Assembly: GCA_947063875.1 (NCBI GenBank)
Contig: CAMSTY010000016.1
Coordinates: forward strand, 1-57,439
From: an uncultured bacterium
GTDB lineage: Bacteria; Bacillota; Clostridia; Lachnospirales; Lachnospiraceae
Length of the DNA: 57,439 nt
Direction of reading: 5' to 3'
The translations under genes and the position numbers were made by a program. Positions 8,208 through 17,475 of the stretch are shown here, piece after piece. The notes under the pieces were generated by a model. It made no database searches, was not told the DNA's origin, and was given only the letters and a program-made list of their open reading frames with translations. The first letter of the stretch is position 1; each line of letters opens with the position of its first letter.

Positions 8208-10079
8208 TTACACAATTCGCTTAAACTTCTTTTCCAGCTCATATTTGCTCATGGAAATAATAGTCGGTCGGCCGTGAGGGCAGGCATAAGGGTTTTCCAG
8301 TTTCAGCAGCTGGTCAATCAACTGATCCGCTTCCGCAAAACTCATGGAGTGATTGCCTTTCACTGCCGCTTTGCAGGACATGGAAGCCACCTTCTCATAA
8401 ATCATGGAAGAATTTCCCGGAACCATATCCTCCGACAATCCGTCCATAAGTTCCGTTAATAGTTCTCTTTGAGCAAGAGAAAACAGATTATCAGGAACTG
8501 CACGAACCGCATATTCGCGTCCTCCAAAAGGCTCGATCTCAAACCCAAGATCCCGGAAAATCTGGCGGTACTTTTCCAAAAGCGCCGCCTCCCGTCCTCC
8601 CAGAGTCAAAACAATCGGCGGGTCTACCATCTGACTGGTCTGCCTTCGCACCTCCAGATCGGCCATAGTTTTCTCATACAGTATTTTTTCATGGGCAGCA
8701 TGCTGATCAATAATATAAAGCTGGTCATTAAACTCCACCAGCCAGTAAGTGTCAAAAAGCTGTCCGATCAGTTTGTGACGGCTGCGGGAGGAAGGTTCCA
8801 AGAGCCGTTCTTCAAAAAGATTCATCTGCTTATGGGGAGAAGTCGTATCAGGGACTGCCTGAGGGACTGTCGAAGGCACGGTTTTTGATGATTCCCGTAC
8901 CAGATAGCCGGCCGCTTCTTCCGCAACGCCCTCCCTGGGACGTGTGGCAGCATGCTCTTCCTTCCACTGTGCCATCCGCTGTTTTTCAAACGGCTCCGGA
9001 AGCGGCAGCCTCTTCTTTTCCTTTTGCTTTAACGTTCCACAATCCTCCTGCCTGCGTTTCTCCGTCCCAGGTTCCACCTGAGGAATCAGTTCTTTGTGCA
9101 TCAGTGCTTCCGTGACAGACTCACGCACAGCGCGAAAGACAGACTCCCCATCCTGGAAACGCAGCTCCATTTTCGTGGGATGGATATTGACATCCAACAA
9201 TTCCGGTTCGATTTCCAGATATAACATGGTAAAAGGATATTTATGCTGCATCATAAAAGGACGATAGGCCTCCTCTATCGCCTTACCGATAATATTGCTT
9301 TTAATATACCTGCCATTGATAAAATAATTTTCAAAATTCCGGTTGCTGCGGGCAATAACCGGTTTTCCGATAAAACCCTTGACAGCAATGGCTTCCCGTT
9401 CGGCCTGCACGGTCAAAAGATTGGCGGCAATCTCCCTTCCATACACCGTATAAATAATATCCTTTAAATTGTGATTTCCAGAGGTGTAGAGCTTATTTTG
9501 ATTATTCTGAATAAACCGGATGGAAATTTCCGGGTGGGACAAGGCTATTTTTTCTACCAGATCGCTCACATGCGCCCCCTCCGTCATAGCCGTCTTCAAA
9601 AATTTCTTACGCACCGGCGTATTATAAAACAAATTCCTGACAAGAAAGGTAGTCCCCTCCGGAGCGCCAATCTCCTCCTGGTTTTTTTGCACACCGCCTT
9701 CAATCTGGTAGCGGGTTCCTGTCAGATTCCCGGAAATCCGTGTAATAACCTCCACCTGGGATACGGCGGCAATGCTGGAAAGAGCCTCCCCCCGAAACCC
9801 AAGAGAAGATACCAGCAGCAAATCCTCTGCCGTACGGATTTTGCTGGTCGAATGGCGCAGAAAAGCCAGAGATATTTCATCCGGCGAAATGCCGCATCCA
9901 TTATCCGTTACCCGGATAAATGAAATACCGCCGTCACGGATCTCTACGGTAACAGCAGTCGCTTTGGCATCAATGGCATTTTCCAACAGTTCCTTTACCA
10001 CGGAAGCAGGCCGCTCAATCACCTCCCCGGCAGCAATCTTATTGATGGTATTCTGATCCAGAACCTGTATGTTTGGCAT
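8208..10079 (-). CDS. mutL: DNA mismatch repair endonuclease MutL
   Basis: Couples MutS mismatch recognition to strand incision. The 623 residues carry the GHKL ATPase motifs ENAIDAK (33-39), DNGCGIS (59-65) and GFRGEAL (94-100). A low-complexity linker spans about 330-430. The C-terminal endonuclease motif DQHAAHEKILYE (458-469) and CPHGRPT (600-606) are both present, so this is the nicking type of MutL found in organisms without MutH. It lies 30 bases downstream of mutS. Confidence 0.97.
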   Translation of the reverse strand: MPNIQVLDQNTINKIAAGEVIERPASVVKELLENAIDAKATAVTVEIRDGGISFIRVTDNGCGISPDEISLAFLRHSTSKIRTAEDLLLVSSLGFRGEALSSIAAVSQVEVITRISGNLTGTRYQIEGGVQKNQEEIGAPEGTTFLVRNLFYNTPVRKKFLKTAMTEGAHVSDLVEKIALSHPEISIRFIQNNQNKLYTSGNHNLKDIIYTVYGREIAANLLTVQAEREAIAVKGFIGKPVIARSNRNFENYFINGRYIKSNIIGKAIEEAYRPFMMQHKYPFTMLYLEIEPELLDVNIHPTKMELRFQDGESVFRAVRESVTEALMHKELIPQVEPGTEKRRQEDCGTLKQKEKKRLPLPEPFEKQRMAQWKEEHAATRPREGVAEEAAGYLVRESSKTVPSTVPQAVPDTTSPHKQMNLFEERLLEPSSRSRHKLIGQLFDTYWLVEFNDQLYIIDQHAAHEKILYEKTMADLEVRRQTSQMVDPPIVLTLGGREAALLEKYRQIFRDLGFEIEPFGGREYAVRAVPDNLFSLAQRELLTELMDGLSEDMVPGNSSMIYEKVASMSCKAAVKGNHSMSFAEADQLIDQLLKLENPYACPHGRPTIISMSKYELEKKFKRIV

Positions 10080-10109
10080 CTTGGCCCTCCATAGATTTAC
10101 ATAATATTT

Positions 10110-12782
10110 TTATGTCTCCTTTTTATCTGCTGTCCACCGATTATTCAGCTTTGTCTGAAAACGATAAAGAACATTCAGGGCGTCAATCGGAGTCATCCTC
10201 CCCAACTCCATTTCCCGCAATTCTTTGATAATATCATCTTCGCGGACTGCATCAAACATGGTAAGTTGCCTCAATTCCACATCGTCAGGTTTAGACACAG
10301 CCTTGCGGCTGGATATATTGGCGCTGACTTCTGCAATCTCCCGCGTTTTGGATGTCAAATCTGAGGCAATCAATTCTTCCACCAACTCTTTTGCGCGAAG
10401 AATCACAGACTCCGGCACTCCTGCAAGCTTGGCCACCTGAATCCCGTAGCTTTTGTCAGCCCCGCCCCGGACGATTCTGCGCAGAAACATAATATCATCG
10501 CCCTTCTCTTTGACAGCAATGCAATAATTGTTGACCCCGCTGATAATCCCCTCCAATTCCGTCAGTTCATGGTAATGTGTGGCAAACAGGGTCTTCGCCC
10601 CCAGAAGCCTGGTATTGCTGATATGCTCCACCACTGCCCATGCAATACTCAATCCGTCAAAGGTGCTGGTCCCCCTCCCGATTTCATCCAGAATGAGCAG
10701 GCTGTTGCGGGTCGCATTGCGGAGAATGTTGGCCACTTCTGTCATCTCCACCATAAAGGTACTCTGCCCGGAAGCCAGATCATCAGAAGCCCCTACGCGG
10801 GTAAAGACACGGTCGCAAATTCCGATATTGGCAGAATCCGCCGGGACAAAGCTGCCCAGCTGGGCCATAATCACAATCAAGGCCGTCTGCCTCATATAAG
10901 TAGATTTTCCTGCCATATTCGGGCCGGTAATAATAGAGATCCGGTTTTTCCCGTTGTCCAAAAACGTGTCATTGGCTACAAAAAAATCATTCCCCATCAT
11001 TTTTTCCACCACCGGATGGCGGCCGCCCTTAATTTGAATAGCGCCTTTCTCATTGATTGACGGCTTGATATAATTATTCCGTGTCGCCACCGTCGAAAGA
11101 GAAACATAGACATCCACCGTCGCCAAAGCCCTGGCCGTTTTCTGGATGCGCACCACCTCTGCAGCAATCTTGTCCCTTACCTCACAGAACAGATCATATT
11201 CCAGAGAAAACAGTTTGTCCTCCGCCCCCAAGATAATATCTTCCAGCTTTTTCAGTTCATCCGTAGTATAGCGTTCCGCATTTGTGAGCGTCTGTTTGCG
11301 GATAAAATATTCCGGGACGAGTTCTTTAAAGGAATTGGTCACCTCGAAATAATACCCAAACACCTTATTGAATTTGATCTTCAGGTTTTTTATGCCGGTT
11401 TTTTCACGTTCCCTGGCCTCAAGCTGAGCAAGCCAAGTTTTCCCCTCCGTTTTTGCATGGCGCAGCTGGTCTGCTTCTTCATAATATCCCTCGCGGATAA
11501 TGCCGCCCTCACGAATCGCAACCGGAGGCTCATCCACAATCGCACTGCGGATCAAATCGCACAGTTCTTCCAGAGAATCCAACTCCTCTCGGAGGGCCTT
11601 GAGATTTCCACAAGTAAATTCGCAGAGCAGTTTTTTGATATGCGGGATCATGGCTATTGAATTACAGAATGCCAGCAGATCCCGGGGATTGGCTGTTTTG
11701 TAGCTGATGCGGCCAATCAGGCGTTCCAGGTCATATATCGGGTTTAAATACTCCCCCAGTTCTTCTCTTCCGATATAATTAAGATTCAGCTCCTCAATCG
11801 CCTGCTGACGTTCCAAAATTGCGTCCCGGTCAATAAGCGGCTGTTCAATCCAGGTCCGCAAAAGCCTGGCTCCCATGGCTGTACGGGTCTTGTCAAGCAC
11901 CCACAAAAGGCTCCCTCTCTTCTGCCGTTCCCGCATAGTATCCAAAAGTTCAAGATTCCGCCTGGTGGAAGAATCCAGCACCATATAATTGCCGGTAGAG
12001 TAAGGAACAATGACAGTCATATGATCCAAACCGTTTTTCTGGGTCTCATACAGATATTGGAGAACCGAACCTGCCGCGATCACACCGCTGTCATAATCCG
12101 CAAGCCCGAGTCCCTCTAAGCTTCCCACCTTAAAATGTTCCAGCAAAATCCTGCGGCAGCTTTCCTCCTGAAAGAAACGGGAATCCAAAGATGATACAGA
12201 AAACTGATAACGGTTTTTCATTTCCTCCAGGCTGATTCCAGACATGGAGAACGCATCGTTGCAGATAATCTCCGGAGGAGAAAATTTGTAAATTTCATCA
12301 TAAAGAGAGCGCTCGTTCTCTACTTCCGTCACCAAAAAATCCCCTGTAGTGATATCCGCCACTGAAATCCCCATCCGGTCTCCCAGGTAAACAATCCCCA
12401 TCAGATAATTGTTTTTGGTCTCATCCAGCGCCTGGGAACTGGTAATCGTACCTGGCGTCACCACGCGGATCACTTCCCGTTTTACGAGGCCTTTGGCAAG
12501 TTTAGGGTCTTCCATCTGTTCAGCGATCGCTACCTTATACCCTTTTTGCACTAACCGGCTCAGATAGGCGTCCACAGCATGATAAGGAACGCCACACATA
12601 GGTGCGCGTTCCTCTAATCCGCATTCTTTTCCGGTAAGCGTAAGTTCCAGCTCTCTTGAGACAGTTTTTGCATCGTCAAAAAACATCTCATAGAAATCAC
12701 CCAGACGGTAAAACAGAATGCAATCATGATATTGTTTCTTTGTTTCCATATACTGAGCCATCATTGGCGATAATCCACTCAT
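10110..12782 (-). CDS. mutS: DNA mismatch repair protein MutS
   Basis: Mismatch-binding ATPase of 890 residues, full length for MutS1. The mismatch-wedging Phe-X-Glu motif is F30-Y31-E32. Connector, lever and clamp domains follow. The ATPase has Walker A GPNMAGKST (620-628), LDEIGRGTSTFDG (698-710) and the helix-turn-helix dimerisation region after it. The C-terminus ends with a short domain (ELGRMTPIDALNVLY) that interacts with the clamp or tetramerises in relatives. Its ATG overlaps the miaB stop (ATGA), so the two are translated from one message. Confidence 0.97.
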   Translation of the reverse strand: MSGLSPMMAQYMETKKQYHDCILFYRLGDFYEMFFDDAKTVSRELELTLTGKECGLEERAPMCGVPYHAVDAYLSRLVQKGYKVAIAEQMEDPKLAKGLVKREVIRVVTPGTITSSQALDETKNNYLMGIVYLGDRMGISVADITTGDFLVTEVENERSLYDEIYKFSPPEIICNDAFSMSGISLEEMKNRYQFSVSSLDSRFFQEESCRRILLEHFKVGSLEGLGLADYDSGVIAAGSVLQYLYETQKNGLDHMTVIVPYSTGNYMVLDSSTRRNLELLDTMRERQKRGSLLWVLDKTRTAMGARLLRTWIEQPLIDRDAILERQQAIEELNLNYIGREELGEYLNPIYDLERLIGRISYKTANPRDLLAFCNSIAMIPHIKKLLCEFTCGNLKALREELDSLEELCDLIRSAIVDEPPVAIREGGIIREGYYEEADQLRHAKTEGKTWLAQLEAREREKTGIKNLKIKFNKVFGYYFEVTNSFKELVPEYFIRKQTLTNAERYTTDELKKLEDIILGAEDKLFSLEYDLFCEVRDKIAAEVVRIQKTARALATVDVYVSLSTVATRNNYIKPSINEKGAIQIKGGRHPVVEKMMGNDFFVANDTFLDNGKNRISIITGPNMAGKSTYMRQTALIVIMAQLGSFVPADSANIGICDRVFTRVGASDDLASGQSTFMVEMTEVANILRNATRNSLLILDEIGRGTSTFDGLSIAWAVVEHISNTRLLGAKTLFATHYHELTELEGIISGVNNYCIAVKEKGDDIMFLRRIVRGGADKSYGIQVAKLAGVPESVILRAKELVEELIASDLTSKTREIAEVSANISSRKAVSKPDDVELRQLTMFDAVREDDIIKELREMELGRMTPIDALNVLYRFQTKLNNRWTADKKET

Positions 12783-14242
12783 CTTCTGTCCTCAGCTTCT
12801 TCCATTTTTCCTATATAATAAAACCCCTTGGACTCCAAAAGTTTTACCGGCACTATTTTCCCGATCAAGGAAGCGTCTCCCGGGAAGTGGACCAGCAGAT
12901 TGTTCCCCAGCCGGCCGCTCACATAACCCTGCTGATGGTCATTCTCGCATTCCACCAGTACCATCCGGGTCGAGCCGGCATCACGCCCGCACACCTTCGC
13001 AGCGATCTGCTGAACCTCACACAAGAGACGGTCAAAGCGGTCTTTCACCACTTCTTCCGGCACCTGTCCTTCCATCGATGCAGCCACAGTCCCGGTACGT
13101 TTGGAGTATATAAAGGTAAAAGCGCTGTCATAGCGGACCTTCCGAACCACGTCAAGAGTTTCCTCAAAATCCGCCTCCGTCTCTCCCGGAAAGCCGACAA
13201 TAATATCTGTCGTCAGGGAAATATCCGGAATCGCCCGCCGGATTCGCTCAGTCAGATCCAAATATTGTTCTTTTGTGTAGCGGCGATTCATAATCTCCAG
13301 AATCCGGCTGCTTCCGGATTGCAGCGGCAAATGCAGGTGGCGGCAGACCTTTTTGCATTCCTGCATTGCCCGGATCAAATCATCCGACAGGTCTTTGGGA
13401 TGAGATGTCATAAACCGGATTCTCTCAATCCCTTTTACCTCATTTACCTGACGGAGCAATTCTGCAAAGGTCATCGGCCTTGCCAGATTTTTCCCGTAAG
13501 AATTCACATTCTGTCCAAGAAGCATCACTTCCTTCACGCCGTCTTCCGCCAGCCTTCGGATCTCAGCAAGAATCTCCTCCGGTTCCCGGCTTCGCTCCCT
13601 CCCACGCACATAAGGCACAATGCAGTAACTGCAAAAATTATTGCAGCCATACATAATATTGACTCCCGACTTAAATGGATATTTGCGCGTGGCAGGGAGA
13701 TCCTCTACCGCCTCTTTTGCAGAATCCCAGACATCCACCACCATTTCCTTTTCCGTCTGGCAGCGGTATAAAAGTTCGGCCAGCTTATAAATATTATGAG
13801 TCCCAAAAATCAAATCCACAAACGGGTAGGTTTTTTGAATCCGTTCAACGACGGCAGCCTCCTGCATCATACAGCCGCACAAAGCAATCCCCATTCCTGG
13901 ATTTTTCTTTTTCAGTGTCTGAAGATGCCCCAGGCGCCCATAGACCTTCTGATTGGCATTATCCCGCACTGTGCAGGTGTTATATAGCACAAAATCCGCA
14001 GTCTCGTCTCTTCCTTCTTCATACCCGGCCCGCAAAAGAATCCCTCGCAGCTTTTCCGAATCGCGGGCATTCATCTGACAGCCGAAGGTCTGGATAAACG
14101 CAGTCGGACGGCGGCCGTTTTTCTGCTCAAATTCCCGAACCCATTCCCGACATTTTGCCATGAAGTAGTACTGTCTGGCAGGTTCTTCTGCGGGAGGTTC
14201 TGCATTCATATCTATTTTATCTAAATTAATTTCCTGATACAT
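12779..14242 (-). CDS. miaB: tRNA-2-methylthio-N6-dimethylallyladenosine synthase
   Basis: Radical SAM methylthiotransferase that adds a 2-methylthio group to i6A37. The 487 residues carry the auxiliary iron-sulfur cluster cysteines C55, C90 and C124 in the UPF0004 domain, the radical SAM triad C200-x3-C204-x2-C207, and a C-terminal TRAM domain. MiaA, which makes its substrate, is in the same operon. The ATG at 14242 has no strong ribosome-binding site within 12 bases, only a purine run, so translation may be modest or coupled to the leader structure upstream. An N-terminal extension of about 40 residues precedes the catalytic part. Confidence 0.96.
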   Translation of the reverse strand: MYQEINLDKIDMNAEPPAEEPARQYYFMAKCREWVREFEQKNGRRPTAFIQTFGCQMNARDSEKLRGILLRAGYEEGRDETADFVLYNTCTVRDNANQKVYGRLGHLQTLKKKNPGMGIALCGCMMQEAAVVERIQKTYPFVDLIFGTHNIYKLAELLYRCQTEKEMVVDVWDSAKEAVEDLPATRKYPFKSGVNIMYGCNNFCSYCIVPYVRGRERSREPEEILAEIRRLAEDGVKEVMLLGQNVNSYGKNLARPMTFAELLRQVNEVKGIERIRFMTSHPKDLSDDLIRAMQECKKVCRHLHLPLQSGSSRILEIMNRRYTKEQYLDLTERIRRAIPDISLTTDIIVGFPGETEADFEETLDVVRKVRYDSAFTFIYSKRTGTVAASMEGQVPEEVVKDRFDRLLCEVQQIAAKVCGRDAGSTRMVLVECENDHQQGYVSGRLGNNLLVHFPGDASLIGKIVPVKLLESKGFYYIGKMEEAEDRR

Positions 14243-14281
14243 TTTTCTTGGCTTTTATTCCCTTCTGCTAAATAGTCATAT

Positions 14282-14338
14282 AAAAGAAGCGTTTTTACCG
14301 TACAACCTTATGGCTCAAGCGGGGTACTCGCTTCTTTT
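14282..14338 (-). terminator. Leader hairpin upstream of miaB, possible attenuator or small-RNA terminator
   Basis: Two perfectly complementary 10-base arms (14282-14291 and 14329-14338, AAAAGAAGCG with its complement) enclose 37 bases. The 3' arm on the minus strand ends in CTTCTTTTATAT, a terminator-like U-rich tail. Inside the loop a smaller hairpin can form between GCCATA and TACGGT with one mismatch. It could end transcripts from the promoter at 14428-14457, act as an attenuator before miaB, or terminate readthrough from proA. No known riboswitch class was recognised. Confidence 0.5.
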
Positions 14339-14427
14339 TCTGTTTCTCAATTCCAGTTTATAGCTGCATGCGGTATTGCCCTGTTCACTGCTCTGTCTTC
14401 CCCTTTTTCCGTTTCTTTTCTATGCTT

Positions 14428-14457
14428 ATAATATCATATATCCCCCTGTCTTTCCAA
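14428..14457 (-). promoter_or_regulatory. Sigma-A promoter directed toward miaB
   Basis: Minus-strand TTGGAA (14452-14457), 18-base spacer, TATTAT (14428-14433). The expected start is near 14421, giving a leader of roughly 180 bases before the miaB ATG. It is the only plausible promoter found for the miaB-mutS-mutL-miaA operon. Confidence 0.55.
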
Positions 14458-14470
14458 CCGTTCTTTTTCC

Positions 14471-14485
14471 TTAAGAATTTCTTAA
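14471..14485. promoter_or_regulatory. Palindrome between two divergent promoters
   Basis: TTAAGAATTTCTTAA is a perfect 7+1+7 inverted repeat. It ends 1 base before the rightward -35 box and begins 13 bases from the leftward -35 box, the position expected of an operator controlling both. It is AT-rich, so chance cannot be excluded. Confidence 0.4.
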
Positions 14486-14486
14486 T

Positions 14487-14515
14487 TTGACCTTTTTCGA
14501 CAAATATGGTACAAT
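14487..14515 (+). promoter_or_regulatory. Strong rightward sigma-A promoter facing the proA 3' end
   Basis: TTGACC (14487-14492), exactly 17 bases, TACAAT (14510-14515). This is among the better promoter matches in the window. Transcription would start near 14522 and run antisense to proA. AAGGAGGGGG follows at 14522-14531, but no start codon lies at a suitable distance and no plus-strand gene is recognisable. Confidence 0.6.
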
Positions 14516-14548
14516 GGCACCAAGGAGGGGGTTTAAGGGGGAGATTTT

Positions 14549-15793
14549 CTACTCGCGAATCTGGCCGTTTCCATAGATAATATACTTTGTAGTCGTAAGC
14601 GCCTCCAACCCCATAGGGCCTCTGGCATGAAGTTTCTGCGTACTTATCCCGATCTCGGCCCCGAAGCCGAACTCATTTCCATCTGTAAATCTGGTAGAAG
14701 CATTCACATATACAGCCGCCGCATCAATCTCATTCAAAAACCTTTGAGCATGTTCGTAATCCCTGGTAACGATCGATTCCGAATGACCTGTATTGTAGCT
14801 GTTTATGTGAGCAATTGCTTCCTCCAGAGACCCCACCAGCTTCAGCGACAAAATATAATCCAGATATTCGCTTCCCCAGTCTTCTTCCGTCGCCGGCACA
14901 AACCACGGAACCAAAGCGCATGCCTCCGCATCCGCTCTCACTTCAACTTGTTTTTCCTCCATTCTTTTTCGCAGCAAAGGCAGAAAACGTTGGGCCTCAG
15001 CGCGATGAACCACCAGGGACTCGCATGCGTTGCACACCCCGATCCTCTGTGTCTTGGCATTATCGATAATATTCAAGGCCATCTCAAGATCGGCGCCTTC
15101 ATCCACATAAATATGGCAATTCCCGGTACCCGTTTCAATCACCGGCACCGTGCTGTTTTCAACCACCGTGCGAATCAGGCCCGCGCCTCCGCGGGGAATC
15201 AGCACATCCACATATTGATTCAGGCGCATCAATTTCCTCGCCGTTTCCCGGTCTGTATCCGAAATTAGGCAGACCGCATCTTCACTGATACCTGCATCAG
15301 CAAGTCCTTTCTTCAACCAGCAGACAATCGCTTTATTCGATTCCAGCGCATCGCTGCCGCCTTTTAAGATCACCGCATTGCCGGCTTTAAAGCAAAGGCC
15401 AAAGGCATCCGCCGTGACATTCGGGCGGGCTTCATAGATCACGCCAATCACCCCCAAGGGGACCCGCTTACGCCCAATCACCAGGCCATTCGGCCGTTCC
15501 TTCATTGAAAGGACTTCTCCCGTCGGATCTTCCAGCATCGCCACCTGTAAAAGTCCGTCAGCCATTGCCTGAACCCGGGCAGGCGTCAATTCCAGACGGT
15601 CTATCAGGGCACGGCTCATCCCGGCCGCCATGGCTCGAATCACATCCTCCTGATTGGCACACAAAATCTCAGCTTCTCCATCCAGGAGAGCCTGGGCGGA
15701 CGCCCGCAATCCTCTGTTTTTATCAGCCGGACCCAATCGGCCCAAATATGCCGCAGCCGCCTTTGCCTTCTTTCCAATCTCTATCAAATCCAT
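14549..15793 (-). CDS. proA: Gamma-glutamyl phosphate reductase
   Basis: Second enzyme of proline synthesis: reduces gamma-glutamyl phosphate with NADPH to glutamate semialdehyde. The 414 residues match the family length. Signature segments include [11 protein letters not shown] (117-127), the nucleotide-binding GNAVILKGG, and the catalytic cysteine C254 in GVCNACES. It is the last gene of a set with proB, DUF896 and 5-formyl-THF cyclo-ligase, lying 5 bases after the latter. Confidence 0.97.
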   Translation of the reverse strand: MDLIEIGKKAKAAAAYLGRLGPADKNRGLRASAQALLDGEAEILCANQEDVIRAMAAGMSRALIDRLELTPARVQAMADGLLQVAMLEDPTGEVLSMKERPNGLVIGRKRVPLGVIGVIYEARPNVTADAFGLCFKAGNAVILKGGSDALESNKAIVCWLKKGLADAGISEDAVCLISDTDRETARKLMRLNQYVDVLIPRGGAGLIRTVVENSTVPVIETGTGNCHIYVDEGADLEMALNIIDNAKTQRIGVCNACESLVVHRAEAQRFLPLLRKRMEEKQVEVRADAEACALVPWFVPATEEDWGSEYLDYILSLKLVGSLEEAIAHINSYNTGHSESIVTRDYEHAQRFLNEIDAAAVYVNASTRFTDGNEFGFGAEIGISTQKLHARGPMGLEALTTTKYIIYGNGQIRE

Positions 15794-15798
15794 ATCTG

Positions 15799-16383
15799 CT
15801 ATACCTCCCTGTCAGGTATCACCGGCACACATTCAGCCACTTTTTCGGGGGTTGCAATCCAATGAACCCTCTGATCCTTATGTCCCGAAACAACGCATTC
15901 CTTCACCTGAAACGGATAGGCAAGCGCGACGCGTACATGCTCCGGCTCCCGTTCAAAGAAGCGGTCATAATATCCGCCCCCGTATCCGATCCGCTCTCCT
16001 GTCAAAGAAAACGCCAAGCCAGGTGTGATTACCACAGTTTTTCTTTCCTCGGCCATTTGGCATACCTTTTTTGGCTCCCATATACCATATGCGCCTTTTT
16101 CCAGCAATTCTTTCTTATCCACAAAGCAGAACACAAGTTCTTTCCCCTCGACTCTGGGAAGAGCCGTGCTCACTCCTTTTTTCCACAATTGTTCCATCAA
16201 CCCCCAGGTATCCACTTCACCAGCCAGAGAAGCGTAAAGATATACGGTCTCTGCCTTCTGAAATTTCAGCCACTTCAAAATCCGGTCCCGGATCTGGCCG
16301 TCCATCTGTTCCTTATCACGCAAAGAAAGCTCACTGCGCAGACGGCGGATCTCCTCTCTTATTTTTTTCTTATGACTGTTCAT
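15799..16383 (-). CDS. 5-formyltetrahydrofolate cyclo-ligase
   Basis: ATP-dependent enzyme converting 5-formyl-THF to 5,10-methenyl-THF, which recovers a folate storage form. The 194 residues carry the basic N-terminal helix seen in the family, the central TALPRV segment and the substrate/ATP loop [11 protein letters not shown] (about 133-143). Its start overlaps the DUF896 gene end by 14 bases, indicating coupling. Confidence 0.95.
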   Translation of the reverse strand: MNSHKKKIREEIRRLRSELSLRDKEQMDGQIRDRILKWLKFQKAETVYLYASLAGEVDTWGLMEQLWKKGVSTALPRVEGKELVFCFVDKKELLEKGAYGIWEPKKVCQMAEERKTVVITPGLAFSLTGERIGYGGGYYDRFFEREPEHVRVALAYPFQVKECVVSGHKDQRVHWIATPEKVAECVPVIPDREV

Positions 16384-16597
16384 CCGGGACTCCGCCGTAC
16401 TTTTTCCCGAGGTCTGTAATCGAGCCGTCCTTTTCCTGAATGGAAATGCTGTTTAAGTTTGCCCGCATATTCCTGCGGATTACCGCGATATACTCTTTTC
16501 TAAGAGCTGCCTGTTCCGCTTTTTCTTCTTCCGTCAGACCCACGGATTGTGACTTATGATACAGTTCATTAATCCGGTCAATCACTGTCTGGTCCAT
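16370..16597 (-). CDS. DUF896 (YnzC family) small protein
   Basis: A 75-residue protein of the DUF896/UPF0291 family. It is rich in helix formers; the family signature is the middle segment with LTEEEKAEQAALRKEYI and RRNMRANL, followed by a short tail. Bacillus YnzC is the reference member; its function is not established, though the structure is a helical hairpin. Here it lies between proB and 5-formyl-THF cyclo-ligase, overlapping the latter. Confidence 0.92.
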   Translation of the reverse strand: MDQTVIDRINELYHKSQSVGLTEEEKAEQAALRKEYIAVIRRNMRANLNSISIQEKDGSITDLGKKYGGVPDEQS

Positions 16598-16615
16598 ACT
16601 GCTTTCTCTCCCTGT

Positions 16616-17464
16616 CTAATATTGGTAGTTAATATAATCCATCAGATCGAAATCCAGGTTTTCATGCGCCATAAAAAGAGTTCCTCTCGGCATTCCCTGC
16701 ATAATCTCATGAATCACTTCTACATTTCCCCCATTGGCGATGATCATGTCGGACCCGCTGTCCGTCGCAATCCGTGCGGCTGCCAGCTTTGCCGCCATTC
16801 CGCCTGTCCCCACATCACTGCCCGCCGTGCCTTTCCCCATCTCCATGAGCTGCGGCGTGATTTCTTTTACCTGGCTGATAAATTCTGCCTGGGGATTCCT
16901 TCGGGGATCATCCGAATACAGGCCGTCAATGTCCGAAAGCAGAATCAGCAGATCCGCTCCGACCAGGGCGGCCACAATCGCGGACAGGCGGTCATTATCC
17001 CCAAACTGGATCTCATGAGTGGAAACGGTATCGTTCTCATTGACAATCGGAACCGCTCCCAGGTTCATCAGTTCGTCAAATGTGTTTTGCGCATTATAGC
17101 GGGAATTTTCACTGGTCATCGTATCCTTCGTCAAAAGCACCTGGGCCGCCACATGGTTATATTCCGAAAAAAGCTTCTGATAAACCATCATCAGACGTGC
17201 CTGTCCCACCGCCGCATATGCCTGTTTTTCCGAAATACGGGTCGGCTTCTGCCCTCCGATCGCCTGCCGTCCGGCAGCAATCGCCCCGGAAGAAACTAAA
17301 ATAACATCCCGCCCCTCTCCTTTCAGGTCACAAAGGATACGCACCAGCTTTTCTATTTTGAGAAGATTTAACTCGCCGGTTTGGGAATGGGTCAGGGAAG
17401 AGGAACCGATCTTGACCACAATGCGTTTCTTATTTTTCAATTCCAATCTTACATCTACAGACAT
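16616..17464 (-). CDS. proB: Glutamate 5-kinase, kinase domain only
   Basis: First enzyme of proline synthesis, phosphorylating glutamate. The amino-acid kinase fold shows VVKIGSSSLT (16-25), LVSSGAIAAG (56-65), and the NENDTVS loop that binds glutamate. At 282 residues it ends after the kinase domain and lacks the C-terminal PUA domain of the 367-residue E. coli enzyme. Short forms like this occur in Clostridia. It is 18 bases upstream of the DUF896 gene. Confidence 0.95.
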   Translation of the reverse strand: MSVDVRLELKNKKRIVVKIGSSSLTHSQTGELNLLKIEKLVRILCDLKGEGRDVILVSSGAIAAGRQAIGGQKPTRISEKQAYAAVGQARLMMVYQKLFSEYNHVAAQVLLTKDTMTSENSRYNAQNTFDELMNLGAVPIVNENDTVSTHEIQFGDNDRLSAIVAALVGADLLILLSDIDGLYSDDPRRNPQAEFISQVKEITPQLMEMGKGTAGSDVGTGGMAAKLAAARIATDSGSDMIIANGGNVEVIHEIMQGMPRGTLFMAHENLDFDLMDYINYQY

Positions 17465-17475
17465 CTGATATTCTC

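Larger units (their letters stand above)
14243..14548. other. Gene-free region between proA and miaB
   Basis: This 306-base stretch has no credible coding frame. Reading leftward it holds a sigma-A promoter (14428-14457), about 140 bases of untranslated leader and a terminator-like hairpin (14282-14338) before miaB. Reading rightward it holds a second, better promoter (14487-14515) that points into the 3' end of proA. A 15-base palindrome sits between the two -35 boxes. These are listed as separate entries. Confidence 0.7.

Noticed and set aside
12656-13771. 371-codon plus-strand frame opposite mutS and miaB
   Set aside because: It is exactly antisense to two certain genes, has a composition rich in His, Pro, Arg and Ser typical of shadow frames, no ribosome-binding site and no recognisable domain.
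14282-14338. Loop sequence with TTGAGCC and GTACGGT resembling domain V of a group II intron
   Set aside because: Only short matches; the bulge, the tetraloop and the catalytic triad spacing are missing, and there is no reverse transcriptase nearby.
14627-15268. 213-codon plus-strand frame downstream of the rightward promoter at 14487-14515
   Set aside because: Antisense to proA, start codon 100 bases from the promoter with no ribosome-binding site, and no recognisable protein. The promoter is kept as a finding, the frame is not called a gene.
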